64,000 bases of DNA from Mycobacterium paragordonae. Lineage in GTDB: Bacteria > Actinomycetota > Actinomycetes > Mycobacteriales > Mycobacteriaceae. The translations under genes and the position numbers were made by a program. Location: the NCBI RefSeq assembly GCF_003614435.1, contig NZ_CP025546.1:5828001-5892000 (forward strand), written 5' to 3'. Below, piece after piece: positions 1-8,011 of the stretch; the stretch's first letter is position 1, and every line of letters begins with the position of its first letter. The notes below the pieces were generated by a model. That model saw only the letters and a list, made by a program, of their open reading frames with translations, was not told the origin of the DNA and did not search any database.

Positions 1-109
1 GCCGCTCGACCACAGCAAGGCCGAGCGCGAACTTGGTTGGAAGCCAGAGCCTGTCGAAGAATCCATCGCCAAGGCCGCGCGGTGGTTCGCCGCGCGGCCG
101 ACCTCCTAG
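1..109 (+). CDS. C-terminal end of an NAD-dependent epimerase/dehydratase (partial)
   Basis: Only the last 35 codons are present, read from base 2 to a TAG at 107-109; the gene begins left of the window. The peptide contains LDHSKAERELGWKPEP, the usual C-terminal element of extended SDR proteins (NAD-dependent epimerase, dihydroflavonol-4-reductase or 3-beta-HSD-like), in which a Lys-Ala-Arg-x-x-LG-(W/Y)-x-P motif precedes the last helix. The substrate cannot be judged from this fragment. The family assignment rests on this one motif. Confidence 0.6.
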   Translation, partial: PLDHSKAERELGWKPEPVEESIAKAARWFAARPTS

Positions 110-135
110 AGCACGCCGAGTCGCCCGCGAGCGCT

Positions 136-771
136 TCAGACCGGGAAGGGCTCGTCCCAGTGGTCGAGGTTCACCGCGTGCGCCAGTGGGCGCCGCCGCA
201 CCGGCCCGTGCCTGCCCTGCGGCCACCCGACGACGATGTGGCCGGCCAGCATCCAATCATCCGGCACGCCAACGGCTTCCCGCAGCAGGCGCTCACCACC
301 GTAGGAGGCCCAACTGGTCATGCAGGCACCAAGCCCCTGCGCCCGTGCGGCCAGCAGAAAATTCTGCATGGCGGGAAAGATCGACCCACCCAGCAACAGC
401 TCGGACGCCGTCGGATAGTGAATTTGCGTGAACAGGACGGAGGTGAATTCTGCTGCACGGTCGTGCAATTCATAGGTGGCCCGGTTATTGCGAGCCTGGT
501 GGCTGCAGTCGCCGGGAGCGGGGCGGCTCATGCCGTACACCGGCTCGATCACCGATAGTGCCTGCGCCGCTGCCTTGGCCACTACCGCCCGCATCTCGGG
601 TGAGCGCAGCACGATGAAACGCCAGCCCTGAGCGTTTGCCCCGGAGGGCGCCCACCGCGCCGCGTCCAGGCAGCGGGTCAAGGTCGCATCGTCCACCGGC
701 TGATCGGTGAAGCGCCTGATCGTGCGCGCGGTCGACATCACCTCCCAGACGTCACCACAGGCTCCTGCCAT
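136..771 (-). CDS. Nitroreductase family protein (FMN-dependent)
   Basis: This is a 211-residue protein of the classical nitroreductase fold, a homodimeric FMN enzyme that reduces nitro groups, quinones or similar acceptors with NAD(P)H. Visible elements are the N-terminal TARTIRRF FMN-phosphate motif near residues 13-20, APSGANAQGWRF near 42-53, and the Gly-rich helix LLAARAQGLGACMTS near 138-152. The ATG at 771 was chosen because GGGAGG lies about 8 bases upstream; a longer open frame to 813 has no ribosome site. It is transcribed divergently from the kinase gene to its right. The physiological substrate is unknown. Confidence 0.8.
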   Translation of the reverse strand: MAGACGDVWEVMSTARTIRRFTDQPVDDATLTRCLDAARWAPSGANAQGWRFIVLRSPEMRAVVAKAAAQALSVIEPVYGMSRPAPGDCSHQARNNRATYELHDRAAEFTSVLFTQIHYPTASELLLGGSIFPAMQNFLLAARAQGLGACMTSWASYGGERLLREAVGVPDDWMLAGHIVVGWPQGRHGPVRRRPLAHAVNLDHWDEPFPV

Positions 772-873
772 CAACTCATCCCTCCCACCACAGCGTGACA
801 ATATTGGCTGCATGTGTAAAGTGTGCGCAGTCTACCGTATCGCCGAGAAGGTGCGGACAAGGACGGGTTCGTG

Positions 874-2010
874 ATGAAAAGCTCAGTCGCACAAGCGCGC
901 TCGGCCATCGGCCTGGCCGCCCATCTGGGTCGCGGCGTCGGCCGGGTGACCATCGACGCGCTGGTCGGAAACCGTGCCGGGCTGCCGCGCACGGCGGGTG
1001 AACTCAGCGCTGGCGTGCTGTCCGATGTCATGGGCGCCGAGGTCGCCTCGGCGAGCGTCCTCGACGCCGACGCGGGGACGTCGTCGCGGGCGCGGCTGGC
1101 GCTGACCGGCGGCGGCGTCCCGGAGAAGGTCTTCGTCAAGCTGACGGCCCAGACCACCGCGACCCGCCTGATGGGCGAACTCGGCCGGCTCGGGCACACC
1201 GAGGTCCGGTTCTACCGTCAGCTCGCCCCGCAGCTCACCGGCGTGCCGACGGCGTACGGCGCCGCGTTCGACGCCTGGACCGGCCGCTACCTGCTGGTCC
1301 TGGAAGACCTGCCCGCCGCGTCCTGCCAATTCCCTGACACGCTGCACCCGTTGTCGGTCGGCCAGGCCGGTCTGATCGTCGAACTGCTGGCCACGTTGCA
1401 CGCCACTTTCTGGGGCCGCCTGCCCGAGGACGGCCACGGACCGTTGGGCTGGCTCTACTCGCCATCCGGTGATGTCACCTCGATGCTGACCGGCGCGCTG
1501 ATGAACACCTCGATCAAACGCCTCTCCGGACGCACCGACATCCCGGTCGAGCAGGGGCGGTTCATCGCCGACAACTACCGCGCCGCCGCGGCGTTGATCG
1601 ACACTCCCCCGCACACCGTCATGCACGGCGACGCGCATCCGGGCAACGTCTACTTCCGCGACGGCAACCCCGGCCTGCTGGATTGGCAGGCGGTGCGCCG
1701 CGGACATCCCTCCCGCGAGCTGGCCTACACGCTCATCACCAGCCTGACACCGGAAGACCGCCGCGCGGCTCAACGTGACCTGCTCGGCGAGTACCGCCGC
1801 GCTCTGGCCGCCGCCGGCGGGCCCGTCATGGACGGCGACGAACTGTGGCTGCGGTACCGGCAGGGCGCGCTCTATGCGTACGTGGCAGCGCTGATCACCG
1901 CGGGAATGGGTGGAATGCAGGTCGAAGACATCGCCCTGGAGGGTCTCAGGCGCGCTGTCGCCGCCCTGGATGATCTGGAAACCGTTGCCTTGCTTAAGAA
2001 ATCGATTTGA
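874..2010 (+). CDS. Aminoglycoside phosphotransferase (APH)-fold kinase
   Basis: This 378-residue protein belongs to the APH/ecdysteroid-kinase-like group. The catalytic loop HGDAHPGN is at about residues 251-258 and the metal-binding LLDWQ, equivalent to the kinase DFG, is near 268-272, so it is probably an active small-molecule kinase. In catabolic settings some APH-fold enzymes phosphorylate hydroxyacyl-CoA intermediates (LvaA and the ACAD10/11 kinase domains); that role here is inference. ATG 874 is preferred over the longer frame from 823, and GTG 871 is also possible. It is the first of two APH proteins in the window, and the two are not close copies. Confidence 0.75.
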   Translation: MKSSVAQARSAIGLAAHLGRGVGRVTIDALVGNRAGLPRTAGELSAGVLSDVMGAEVASASVLDADAGTSSRARLALTGGGVPEKVFVKLTAQTTATRLMGELGRLGHTEVRFYRQLAPQLTGVPTAYGAAFDAWTGRYLLVLEDLPAASCQFPDTLHPLSVGQAGLIVELLATLHATFWGRLPEDGHGPLGWLYSPSGDVTSMLTGALMNTSIKRLSGRTDIPVEQGRFIADNYRAAAALIDTPPHTVMHGDAHPGNVYFRDGNPGLLDWQAVRRGHPSRELAYTLITSLTPEDRRAAQRDLLGEYRRALAAAGGPVMDGDELWLRYRQGALYAYVAALITAGMGGMQVEDIALEGLRRAVAALDDLETVALLKKSI

Positions 2011-2048
2011 CTCGCTTTAGCACACGGGGCGCCCCGCCCCGGGCGCAG

Positions 2049-2064
2049 GTAACATGGATGTTAC
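2049..2064. promoter_or_regulatory. Perfect palindrome ahead of the DUF4189 gene
   Basis: GTAACAT-GG-ATGTTAC is a perfect inverted repeat with 7-base arms and a 2-base centre. It ends 30 bases before the ATG at 2095, the usual place for a repressor site or a promoter element. The surrounding sequence is strongly GC-rich, so an AT-rich palindrome stands out. No regulator gene is adjacent. Confidence 0.45.
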
Positions 2065-2094
2065 ATTCCCGCGCGCAACGAAAGGGTCAACACA

Positions 2095-2487
2095 ATGACG
2101 ACACGACAACGGCGTCGCGTCGCACTGGTGCTCGCCAGCCTGGTCGCGGCCGCCGCGATGATCACGCTGATTCATCCCGCCGACGCCCGTACCCACCCCG
2201 GCCATCTGCCGCCGTATCACACGTTCTACGGCGCCATCGCCTATGGACACGACGGCTCCTCGGGAAAAGCATGGCGGCAGAAGAACAAATCGATGGCCGA
2301 GCGACTGGCGTTGCAGCGCTGCGGCATTGACACCTGCACCATCGTGGCCAGCTTCACCCGATGCGGCGCGGTCGCCCATGACGGCGCCACCTACCACGGC
2401 GGTGTGGGCCTCTCCCGGCAGGCGGCGGAGCAGCGCGCCATCGCCAATCTGGGTGGTGGCTGGGTGGTCAACTGGGCATGCCACTGA
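2095..2487 (+). CDS. Secreted DUF4189 domain protein
   Basis: This 130-residue protein has an N-terminal Sec signal: Arg-rich start, hydrophobic run at about residues 9-26, and probable cleavage after ADA near residue 31. The mature part matches the DUF4189 pattern: an AIAYG-like strand, a conserved Ala-x-x-x-Ala-Leu-x-x-Cys helix (RLALQRC), CTIVASF, and a C-terminal W-x-x-N-W-x-C. Four cysteines probably form two disulfides outside the membrane. The function of the family is unknown. AAAGGG lies 10 bases before the ATG. It stands alone between two operons, behind a perfect palindrome. Confidence 0.75.
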   Translation: MTTRQRRRVALVLASLVAAAAMITLIHPADARTHPGHLPPYHTFYGAIAYGHDGSSGKAWRQKNKSMAERLALQRCGIDTCTIVASFTRCGAVAHDGATYHGGVGLSRQAAEQRAIANLGGGWVVNWACH

Positions 2488-2570
2488 CCGGTCTGCTCAA
2501 TCCCGTTTACTTCCAGGACAATTGGTCGGCCGCTTAGACTCCTGACTACTCGTCGCAAAGGAGCACGGCA

Positions 2571-2951
2571 TTGAACAGCGAAACATACCAGCGCGGGCGG
2601 CAGATCCGCTCCGAAGTCCTGGGCAAGGAATACGTCGACAACGCGATCGCGAACGCCGACGACTTCACCGGCCCGCTGCAGGATCTGGTCACGGAGTACT
2701 GCTGGGGTGCGGTGTGGGGACGGGACGGCCTGACGCGCAAGACGCGCAGCATGCTCAATCTGGCCATGACGTCGGTGCTGAATCGGCCGCACGAACTGCG
2801 CACCCACGTCAGGGCCGCGCTGACCAACGGTGTCACGCGCGAGGAGATCCGCGAGGTCTTTCTCCAGGTGGCCGTCTACGCCGGGGTGCCCGCCGCCGTC
2901 GACAGCTTCCGCACCGCGGGTGAGATCTTCGCCGAACTGGACGAGGGTTAA
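2571..2951 (+). CDS. Carboxymuconolactone decarboxylase (CMD) family protein
   Basis: This 126-residue single-domain protein resembles PcaC (4-carboxymuconolactone decarboxylase). It shows GRDGLTRKTRSMLNLAM near residues 47-63, a conserved ELRTHV near 77-82, and REEIREVFLQVAVYAG near 93-108. It lacks the CxxC pair of AhpD peroxidase-type members, so a decarboxylase or lactone-ring role fits better than redox. The start is TTG 2571 with AAAGGAG about 9 bases upstream. The dehydrogenase gene starts 3 bases after its stop, so the two are almost certainly co-transcribed. Confidence 0.8.
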   Translation: MNSETYQRGRQIRSEVLGKEYVDNAIANADDFTGPLQDLVTEYCWGAVWGRDGLTRKTRSMLNLAMTSVLNRPHELRTHVRAALTNGVTREEIREVFLQVAVYAGVPAAVDSFRTAGEIFAELDEG

Positions 2952-2954
2952 GCC

Positions 2955-3839
2955 GTGACCCTCGGGTTCATCGGCCTGGGCAACATGGGCCTGCCCATGG
3001 CACGTCGCCTCGTCGAGGCGGGTCACGACGTCATCGCCTTCGACACGCGCAGCGATGCTGTCGCGCAACTCGGGGCACCGGCCGCGGCGTCGCCTCGGGA
3101 CGTCGCCGACCGGGCCGAGACGGTGTTGGCCAGCCTGCCCACCCCGGCCGTCTCACTCGCGGTGGCGACGGGCGCCGAGGGGGTGATCAAAGGCTCCCGC
3201 GTCAAGCGTTACGTCGACCTGTCGACGGTGGGCAGCGCCACGGCCGCACAGATCCACGACCTGCTGGCGCAACGCGACATCGCCGCTCTGGACAGCCCGG
3301 TCAGCGGCGGGGTCGGCGGCGCGCAGCGCGGAACCCTGGCCCTCATGGTCTCCGGACCACGCACCGAATTCGACACCCTCGGTCCGGTGCTGGAAGTCCT
3401 GGGCCGCCCCCTCTACGTCGGCGACAAGCCGGGTTCCGCGCAGACCATGAAGCTGGCAAACAACATCCTGGCCGCGAACGTGCTCATCGCCACGGCTGAA
3501 GTCGTGGTGATGGGGGTCAAGGCCGGACTGGACCCCGCCGTGATGATCGAAGTACTCAACGCCGGATCTGGTGCGACCAGCGCCAGCCGCGACAAGTTCC
3601 CGCGGGCGATCCTGCCGCGCAGCTTCGACTACGGGTTCGCCACCGGACTGATGGTCAAAGATGTGCGCCTGTATCTCGAAGAGGCTCGAACGCTCGGCGT
3701 CCCACTCGAGCTTGCCGAGACGGTGAGCCGACTCTGGGAGGCGGCGGCGCAGTCCCAGGGGCCCGACTCCGACTTCACAAGCGTGATCAAGCCGTTCGAA
3801 CGAGCCGCCGGCGTCACCGTCGGACCGGTGACCGACTGA
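2955..3839 (+). CDS. NAD(P)-dependent dehydrogenase, 3-hydroxyisobutyrate dehydrogenase family
   Basis: This 294-residue beta-hydroxyacid dehydrogenase has a Rossmann motif GFIGLGNMGLPMA at residues 4-16, the substrate-binding segment SPVSGGVGGAQRGTLALMVSG near 114-134 (DxPVSGG in the family), and the catalytic Lys in AQTMKLANN near 162-170. The family oxidises 3-hydroxy acids or reduces small aldehydes and semialdehydes. GTG 2955 follows the CMD stop by 3 bases. It probably works on the same small-acid intermediate as the CMD protein. The exact substrate cannot be read from sequence. Confidence 0.8.
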   Translation: MTLGFIGLGNMGLPMARRLVEAGHDVIAFDTRSDAVAQLGAPAAASPRDVADRAETVLASLPTPAVSLAVATGAEGVIKGSRVKRYVDLSTVGSATAAQIHDLLAQRDIAALDSPVSGGVGGAQRGTLALMVSGPRTEFDTLGPVLEVLGRPLYVGDKPGSAQTMKLANNILAANVLIATAEVVVMGVKAGLDPAVMIEVLNAGSGATSASRDKFPRAILPRSFDYGFATGLMVKDVRLYLEEARTLGVPLELAETVSRLWEAAAQSQGPDSDFTSVIKPFERAAGVTVGPVTD

Positions 3840-3854
3840 GTTACATTTCAGGTA

Positions 3855-3869
3855 GAGAATGTTATTATC
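3855..3869. promoter_or_regulatory. Candidate operator, GAGAAT-N3-ATTCTC type (1 mismatch)
   Basis: GAGAAT-GTT-ATTATC matches the palindrome seen perfectly at 24658, 31725 and 32581 except for one base. It contains TATTAT, a good -10 hexamer (3863-3868), in an unusually AT-rich gap. It lies 85 bases before the start of the first amidohydrolase. Binding would cover the -10, which fits repression by the TetR-type protein encoded at 31796. Confidence 0.5.
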
Positions 3870-3953
3870 CGGATTTAAGAACAATACTCGCAATTAAAGC
3901 GTCAAATGCGCCGTTACCAGCACATATATGGCGGCGGCGGGAGGATGGTTCAC

Positions 3954-5051
3954 GTGATCGAAAACGCGGACGGGACGCGCACGCCGCTCATCGACGCCAG
4001 CGTGCACATCTTCTTCCCCAGCAACAAAGACCTGCGCAGCTTCCTCCGCGAGCCCTTCAAGAGCCGCGGCTTCCCCGACTACGAGATGGACTGGTACGGC
4101 GCCCCGGGCAGCGAGTACGCGCCCAATACCGAGGGACCCGAGCGCGGCCGCACTTACCCCGGTTCCGATCCGGATTTCGTTGCTGACGAGCTCTTTTCAA
4201 AGCGCGGCGTGGACATCGCGATCCTGCACCCGATGGGACGCGGCATCATGCCGGACCGCCACCTGGGCACCGCACTGCACGCCGCCCACAACGAGATGAT
4301 GGTGTCGCGCTGGCTCGAGCACGAGCAGCTTGGCGAACGGTTCCGCGGCACCATCCGGGTGAACCCGGACGACATCGCCGGTGCGCTGCGGGAAATCGAG
4401 AAATGGCGCGGACACCCGCGCGTGGTCCAGATCGGCATCCCGCTGCAGTCGCGAGAGCTCTACGGGAAGCCGCAGTTCTGGCCGCTGTGGGAAGCGGCGG
4501 CGGATGCGAATCTGCCGGTGGCCGTACATATCGAAGTCGGCTCCGGCGTCGCGTTCCCGCCGACACCGTCGGGAAACACGCGCACTTACGAGCAGTACGT
4601 CAGCTTCATGGCGCTGAACTACATCTATCACCTGATGAACATGATCGCCGAGGGCGTGTTCGAGCGCTTTCCCGGCGTGCGATTCGTCTGGGCCGACGGC
4701 GCCGCGGATTTCGTGACACCGTTCATCTGGCGGATGGACACGTTCGGGCGGCCGCACCTCGAGCAGACGCCGTGGGCGCCCCGGATCCCGAGCGACTATC
4801 TGCCCGGCCACGTGTATTTCATCCAGGGCGCCCTGGACGGGCCGGGTGACACCGATTTCGCCGGAGAGTGGTTCAGCTTCACCGGCAAGGACGACATGGT
4901 GATGTTCGGCTCGAGCTATCCGCACTGGCAGTGTGCTGATATCGGCAAGTTGCCCTCGGCGCTTTCCGACGCACAGCGCGAGAAGTTGTGTTGGCGCACC
5001 GCGGCCGATCTGTACGGCATAGACATCGCTGTCGGGTCGGGCGCACAGTAG
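3954..5051 (+). CDS. Amidohydrolase-2 family protein, catalytic Asp replaced (likely non-catalytic partner)
   Basis: This 365-residue TIM-barrel protein is of the ACMSD/amidohydrolase-2 type, whose members decarboxylate or hydrolyse small carboxylated rings using a divalent metal. The conserved C-terminal SSDYPHW element appears as GSSYPHW, so the Asp ligand/base is Ser near residue 321; the N-terminal metal motif is DASVH. The gene just downstream encodes a same-length relative that keeps the Asp. GTG 3954 is preferred because GGGAGG lies 9 bases upstream; ATG 3945 or 3906 would place the ribosome site too close or absent. First gene of an operon with the next three. Confidence 0.75.
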   Translation: MIENADGTRTPLIDASVHIFFPSNKDLRSFLREPFKSRGFPDYEMDWYGAPGSEYAPNTEGPERGRTYPGSDPDFVADELFSKRGVDIAILHPMGRGIMPDRHLGTALHAAHNEMMVSRWLEHEQLGERFRGTIRVNPDDIAGALREIEKWRGHPRVVQIGIPLQSRELYGKPQFWPLWEAAADANLPVAVHIEVGSGVAFPPTPSGNTRTYEQYVSFMALNYIYHLMNMIAEGVFERFPGVRFVWADGAADFVTPFIWRMDTFGRPHLEQTPWAPRIPSDYLPGHVYFIQGALDGPGDTDFAGEWFSFTGKDDMVMFGSSYPHWQCADIGKLPSALSDAQREKLCWRTAADLYGIDIAVGSGAQ

Positions 5052-5078
5052 AAGCGAGGGACGGAAAAGGAGATCGAG

Positions 5079-6224
5079 ATGTCGTTGACCCATTCCCAGG
5101 AGCGGGCGCCGGCCGCCGAGCGCATAGCGGTCCGGTGCGTCGACTCGGATGTCCACCCGGCGCCCCGGCGCGGTGAGCTCGTTCAGTACATCCCCGAGCC
5201 TTGGCGCAGCCGCTATTTCCTCACCCGCAACGTCGGAGAACAGATCTACTACGACGCGCCCGACTATGCGCACAGCTACGCCATGCGGGTCGACACGTTC
5301 CCCTCCGACGGTGAATTCGCCTGCAGCGACCCGGATCTGGCCTTCAAGCAGCTGATCATGGAAGCGGGTTCCGACATCGCGATTCTGGAACCTGCCGCCT
5401 ACCCCGCCAGGTTGCCCGAAGCCCAGCACGCGATGGCCTGCGCACTCAACGACTGGCAGGCCAATCACTGGCTGGACAGCCACAACAACTGGCACGAACG
5501 GTGGCGGGGTTCCATCTGCGTCGCGATCGAGGAGCCGGAGGAGGCCGTTCGCGAGATCGAGCGCTGGGCCGGGCATCCCTACATGGCACAGATCCTGATC
5601 AAGGCCGAGCCCCGACCGTCATGGGGTCATCCCAAGTACGACCCGATCTGGGCGGCCGCCAGCAAGCACGACATCACCGTGAGCTGTCACCTGTCCCGCA
5701 GCCATTTCGACGAGCTGCCGATTCCTCCCGTGGGATTGCCCAGTTACAACCACGATTTCATGGTGACCTACTCGCTCCTGGCCGCAAACCAGGTGATGAG
5801 CCTGGTCTTCGACGGGGTTTTCGACCGGTTCCCGAAGCTGCGCATCGTGTTCGTGGAGCACGCCTTCAGCTGGATCCTGCCCCTGATGTGGCGGATGGAC
5901 TCAATCTACGAAGCACGCAAGTCGCGCGTCGAGATCAAGCGCAAGCCATCGGATTACGTCAAAGACCACATCAAGTTCACCACCCAGCCGCTGGACTATC
6001 CCGAGGACAAGACCGAACTGACCCGCGCCCTGGAATGGATGGAATGCGAGAAGATCCTGCTGTTCTCCTCGGATTACCCGCACTGGACCTTCGATGACCC
6101 GCGGTGGCTGGTCAAGCACCTGCCGAAGGCTGCGCGCGAAGCGGTGATGTTCAAGAACGGCATCGCGACCTACCACCTGCCGGAGACGGTCCCCGTCCTC
6201 GAGGGTCAGACCCGGGTGCACTGA
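5079..6224 (+). CDS. Amidohydrolase-2 family enzyme (ACMSD-like)
   Basis: This 381-residue amidohydrolase-2 enzyme has an N-terminal CVDSDVHPAP (residues 18-27) that supplies metal ligands and a C-terminal SSDYPHW with the catalytic Asp at residue 332, both intact. Long His-containing strands (TVSCHLSRSHF near 206) complete the site. Likely reactions are non-oxidative decarboxylation or hydrolysis of a cyclic intermediate. AAAAGGAG lies 7 bases before the ATG. The next gene starts one base after its stop. Together with the degenerate paralogue upstream it may form a heteromer; that is inference. Confidence 0.8.
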   Translation: MSLTHSQERAPAAERIAVRCVDSDVHPAPRRGELVQYIPEPWRSRYFLTRNVGEQIYYDAPDYAHSYAMRVDTFPSDGEFACSDPDLAFKQLIMEAGSDIAILEPAAYPARLPEAQHAMACALNDWQANHWLDSHNNWHERWRGSICVAIEEPEEAVREIERWAGHPYMAQILIKAEPRPSWGHPKYDPIWAAASKHDITVSCHLSRSHFDELPIPPVGLPSYNHDFMVTYSLLAANQVMSLVFDGVFDRFPKLRIVFVEHAFSWILPLMWRMDSIYEARKSRVEIKRKPSDYVKDHIKFTTQPLDYPEDKTELTRALEWMECEKILLFSSDYPHWTFDDPRWLVKHLPKAAREAVMFKNGIATYHLPETVPVLEGQTRVH

Positions 6225-6225
6225 G

Positions 6226-6627
6226 TTGGCCGACGACACCTCAACAAAACCCGCGCCCCGGCTCGCTCAGGGCCGCGAACACGTCGTCGCCACGGTGGAC
6301 GAGATTCCGCCCGGCAAGCACAAACTGGTGCCGATCGGGCGCCACGGGGTGGGAGTGTACAACGTGCACGGCACCTTCTATGCGATCGCGAATTACTGTC
6401 CGCATCAAGGGGGTCCGCTGTGCTCGGGGCGGGCGCGCGGGCGCACCGTCGTCGACGAGACGGCCGCCGGCGATGCGGTGATGGTGCGCGACCTGGAATA
6501 CATCTACTGTCCTTGGCACCAATGGGGTTTCGAGCTGGCGACGGGCACCACCGCGGTCAAGCCGGAGTGGAGCATCCGCACCTACCCCGTCCGGGTGATC
6601 GGCAACGACGTGCTGGTGCAGGCGTGA
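6226..6627 (+). CDS. Rieske [2Fe-2S] ferredoxin-like protein
   Basis: This is a 133-residue single Rieske domain. Cluster ligands are C58/H60 (CPHQGG) and C95/H98 (CPWHQWGF), the C-x-H...C-x2-H pattern. There is no catalytic domain, so it acts as a soluble electron carrier or regulatory subunit, not an oxygenase. A 20-residue insertion between the two ligand pairs is longer than in NdoA-type ferredoxins. It starts with TTG 6226, one base after the amidohydrolase stop, and its stop overlaps the next start by 4 bases (GTGA). The partner oxygenase could be the one at 25249 or another outside the window. Confidence 0.85.
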   Translation: MADDTSTKPAPRLAQGREHVVATVDEIPPGKHKLVPIGRHGVGVYNVHGTFYAIANYCPHQGGPLCSGRARGRTVVDETAAGDAVMVRDLEYIYCPWHQWGFELATGTTAVKPEWSIRTYPVRVIGNDVLVQA

Positions 6628-7505
6628 CCCGGCCAGGCGTGGCGTCGCTCGAGATCAACGGCGGCAATGTCATCTACGAAATGCTGGGCGAGTCAGGCGA
6701 TCTCATCGCGCTGACACCGGGTGGCCGATTCAGCAAAGACATCGAGGGGTTGCGTCCGCTGGCCGAGGCGCTGGTGGACGGCGGCTACCGGGTGCTGCTG
6801 TGGGACCGTCCCAACTGCGGCTCCTCCGACGTGCAGTTCTACGGGCAGAGTGAATCGCACATGCGCGCCGAAACCCTGCACAAGCTGGTGACGGGCCTGG
6901 GTTTCCAGCAGTGCATCCTGGCCGGAGGTTCCGGTGGCGCAAGGGATTCCATGCTCACCACCATGCTGTATCCGGAGATGGTCACCAAGCTCGTGGTGTG
7001 GAACATCGTCGGCGGCATCTACGGCAGCTTCGTGCTGGGCTCCTTCTACATCATCCCCAGCATCCTTGCCGTGCGGGGCACCGGCATGGACGGCGTCATC
7101 AAGGTTTCGGAGTGGCGCGACCGCATCGAGGAGAACCCGGCCAACAAACAGCGGTTCCTCGACTTCGACTCAGGCGACTTCCTCAAAGTGATGCTGCGCT
7201 GGCTCAATGCGTTCGTCTCCAAACCGGGCCAGACCATTCCGGGCGTCGAAGACGAAATGTTCGACCGCATACAGGTTCCCACGCTGATCATCCGCGGCGG
7301 CGAGAACGACATGGACCATCCGAAGCGCACCTCGCTGGAAGTCTCCTGCCTGATCAAGGGTTCCGAGTTGATCGACCCGCCGTGGCCGGAGGACGCCTGG
7401 GAACGCGCGTCGGAGGACCGCGCGGCGGGCCGGGTGACCCACTTCAACATGTTCGACACCTGGGTGCAGGCCGCGCCCGCGATCCTCGAGTTCCTGGATC
7501 GCTGA
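6624..7505 (+). CDS. Alpha/beta hydrolase
   Basis: This 293-residue alpha/beta hydrolase carries LWDRPNCGSSD near residues 63-73 (strand and loop typical of C-C hydrolases and haloperoxidases) and the nucleophile elbow GGSGGARD near 98-105. A C-terminal HFNMFDTW supplies the probable catalytic His. The start GTG 6624 overlaps the Rieske stop (GTGA), so it is translationally coupled; an open frame running further upstream is only overlap with the Rieske gene. It may cleave a C-C or ester bond created by the amidohydrolases. Confidence 0.75.
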   Translation: MTRPGVASLEINGGNVIYEMLGESGDLIALTPGGRFSKDIEGLRPLAEALVDGGYRVLLWDRPNCGSSDVQFYGQSESHMRAETLHKLVTGLGFQQCILAGGSGGARDSMLTTMLYPEMVTKLVVWNIVGGIYGSFVLGSFYIIPSILAVRGTGMDGVIKVSEWRDRIEENPANKQRFLDFDSGDFLKVMLRWLNAFVSKPGQTIPGVEDEMFDRIQVPTLIIRGGENDMDHPKRTSLEVSCLIKGSELIDPPWPEDAWERASEDRAAGRVTHFNMFDTWVQAAPAILEFLDR

Positions 7506-7510
7506 TGCGG

Positions 7511-7984
7511 TCAGCTGGTACGGATGTGGACCTCGCAATTGAGCGAGGCCTCGAGTGCGGTGTGGATGCGGCTTTCCGGTACCCGATCGAGGTCGGCTTC
7601 GCGCAGCGTGACGTAGACGACGTCGTAGCCGTCGTCGCCGGGTTGCCGCACGATGTCGCCGGACAGACCGAACGCCGTCAGCACGCCGTGGGCGTCATCG
7701 TCGGTTCCACGGCTGATGAAGGTGACAACACCGACCACCGCTTCGGCGCCGAAAGCCTTGCGGCACAGATCCCTTGCCGTGACCTTAGTTACTTCGACGT
7801 CCTCGCCGGCAATCAGCAGTTCGACTTCTCGCCGGTGGGGCGGGCGGTTCGCGAGGTCGTTTTCGACTACCTCAGCACCGATTTGATGAGTAAGACCGAG
7901 GAGCGCGGCCATGCCCTCACCTAACTGCGCCGGCGTGAGCACACCGGACTGGTCGACGTTGACGCGTACCACCGCAGTCCGCAT
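7511..7984 (-). CDS. Conserved hypothetical protein, antisense island between two operons
   Basis: I do not recognise this 157-residue protein. It is acidic and hydrophilic, with alternating strands (VVRVNVDQSG, HIRTS) and no signal or membrane segment. It is read opposite to the genes on both sides: its stop is 6 bases from the end of the hydrolase gene, and its start is 28 bases from the NuoF-like gene, from which it diverges. The complementary open frame is a shadow with an Arg-rich, implausible product. The region it shares with the NuoF-like gene must hold both promoters. Function unknown. Confidence 0.55.
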   Translation of the reverse strand: MRTAVVRVNVDQSGVLTPAQLGEGMAALLGLTHQIGAEVVENDLANRPPHRREVELLIAGEDVEVTKVTARDLCRKAFGAEAVVGVVTFISRGTDDDAHGVLTAFGLSGDIVRQPGDDGYDVVYVTLREADLDRVPESRIHTALEASLNCEVHIRTS

Positions 7985-8011
7985 GCGGCCAAGCCTAACC
8001 GGAGCCGGCCG

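Noticed and set aside
6911..7924. A 337-codon plus-strand frame over the hypothetical gene at 7511
   Set aside because: Its first half is a shifted reading of the alpha/beta hydrolase and the second half antisense to the 7511-7984 gene; the codon pattern favours the minus strand there.
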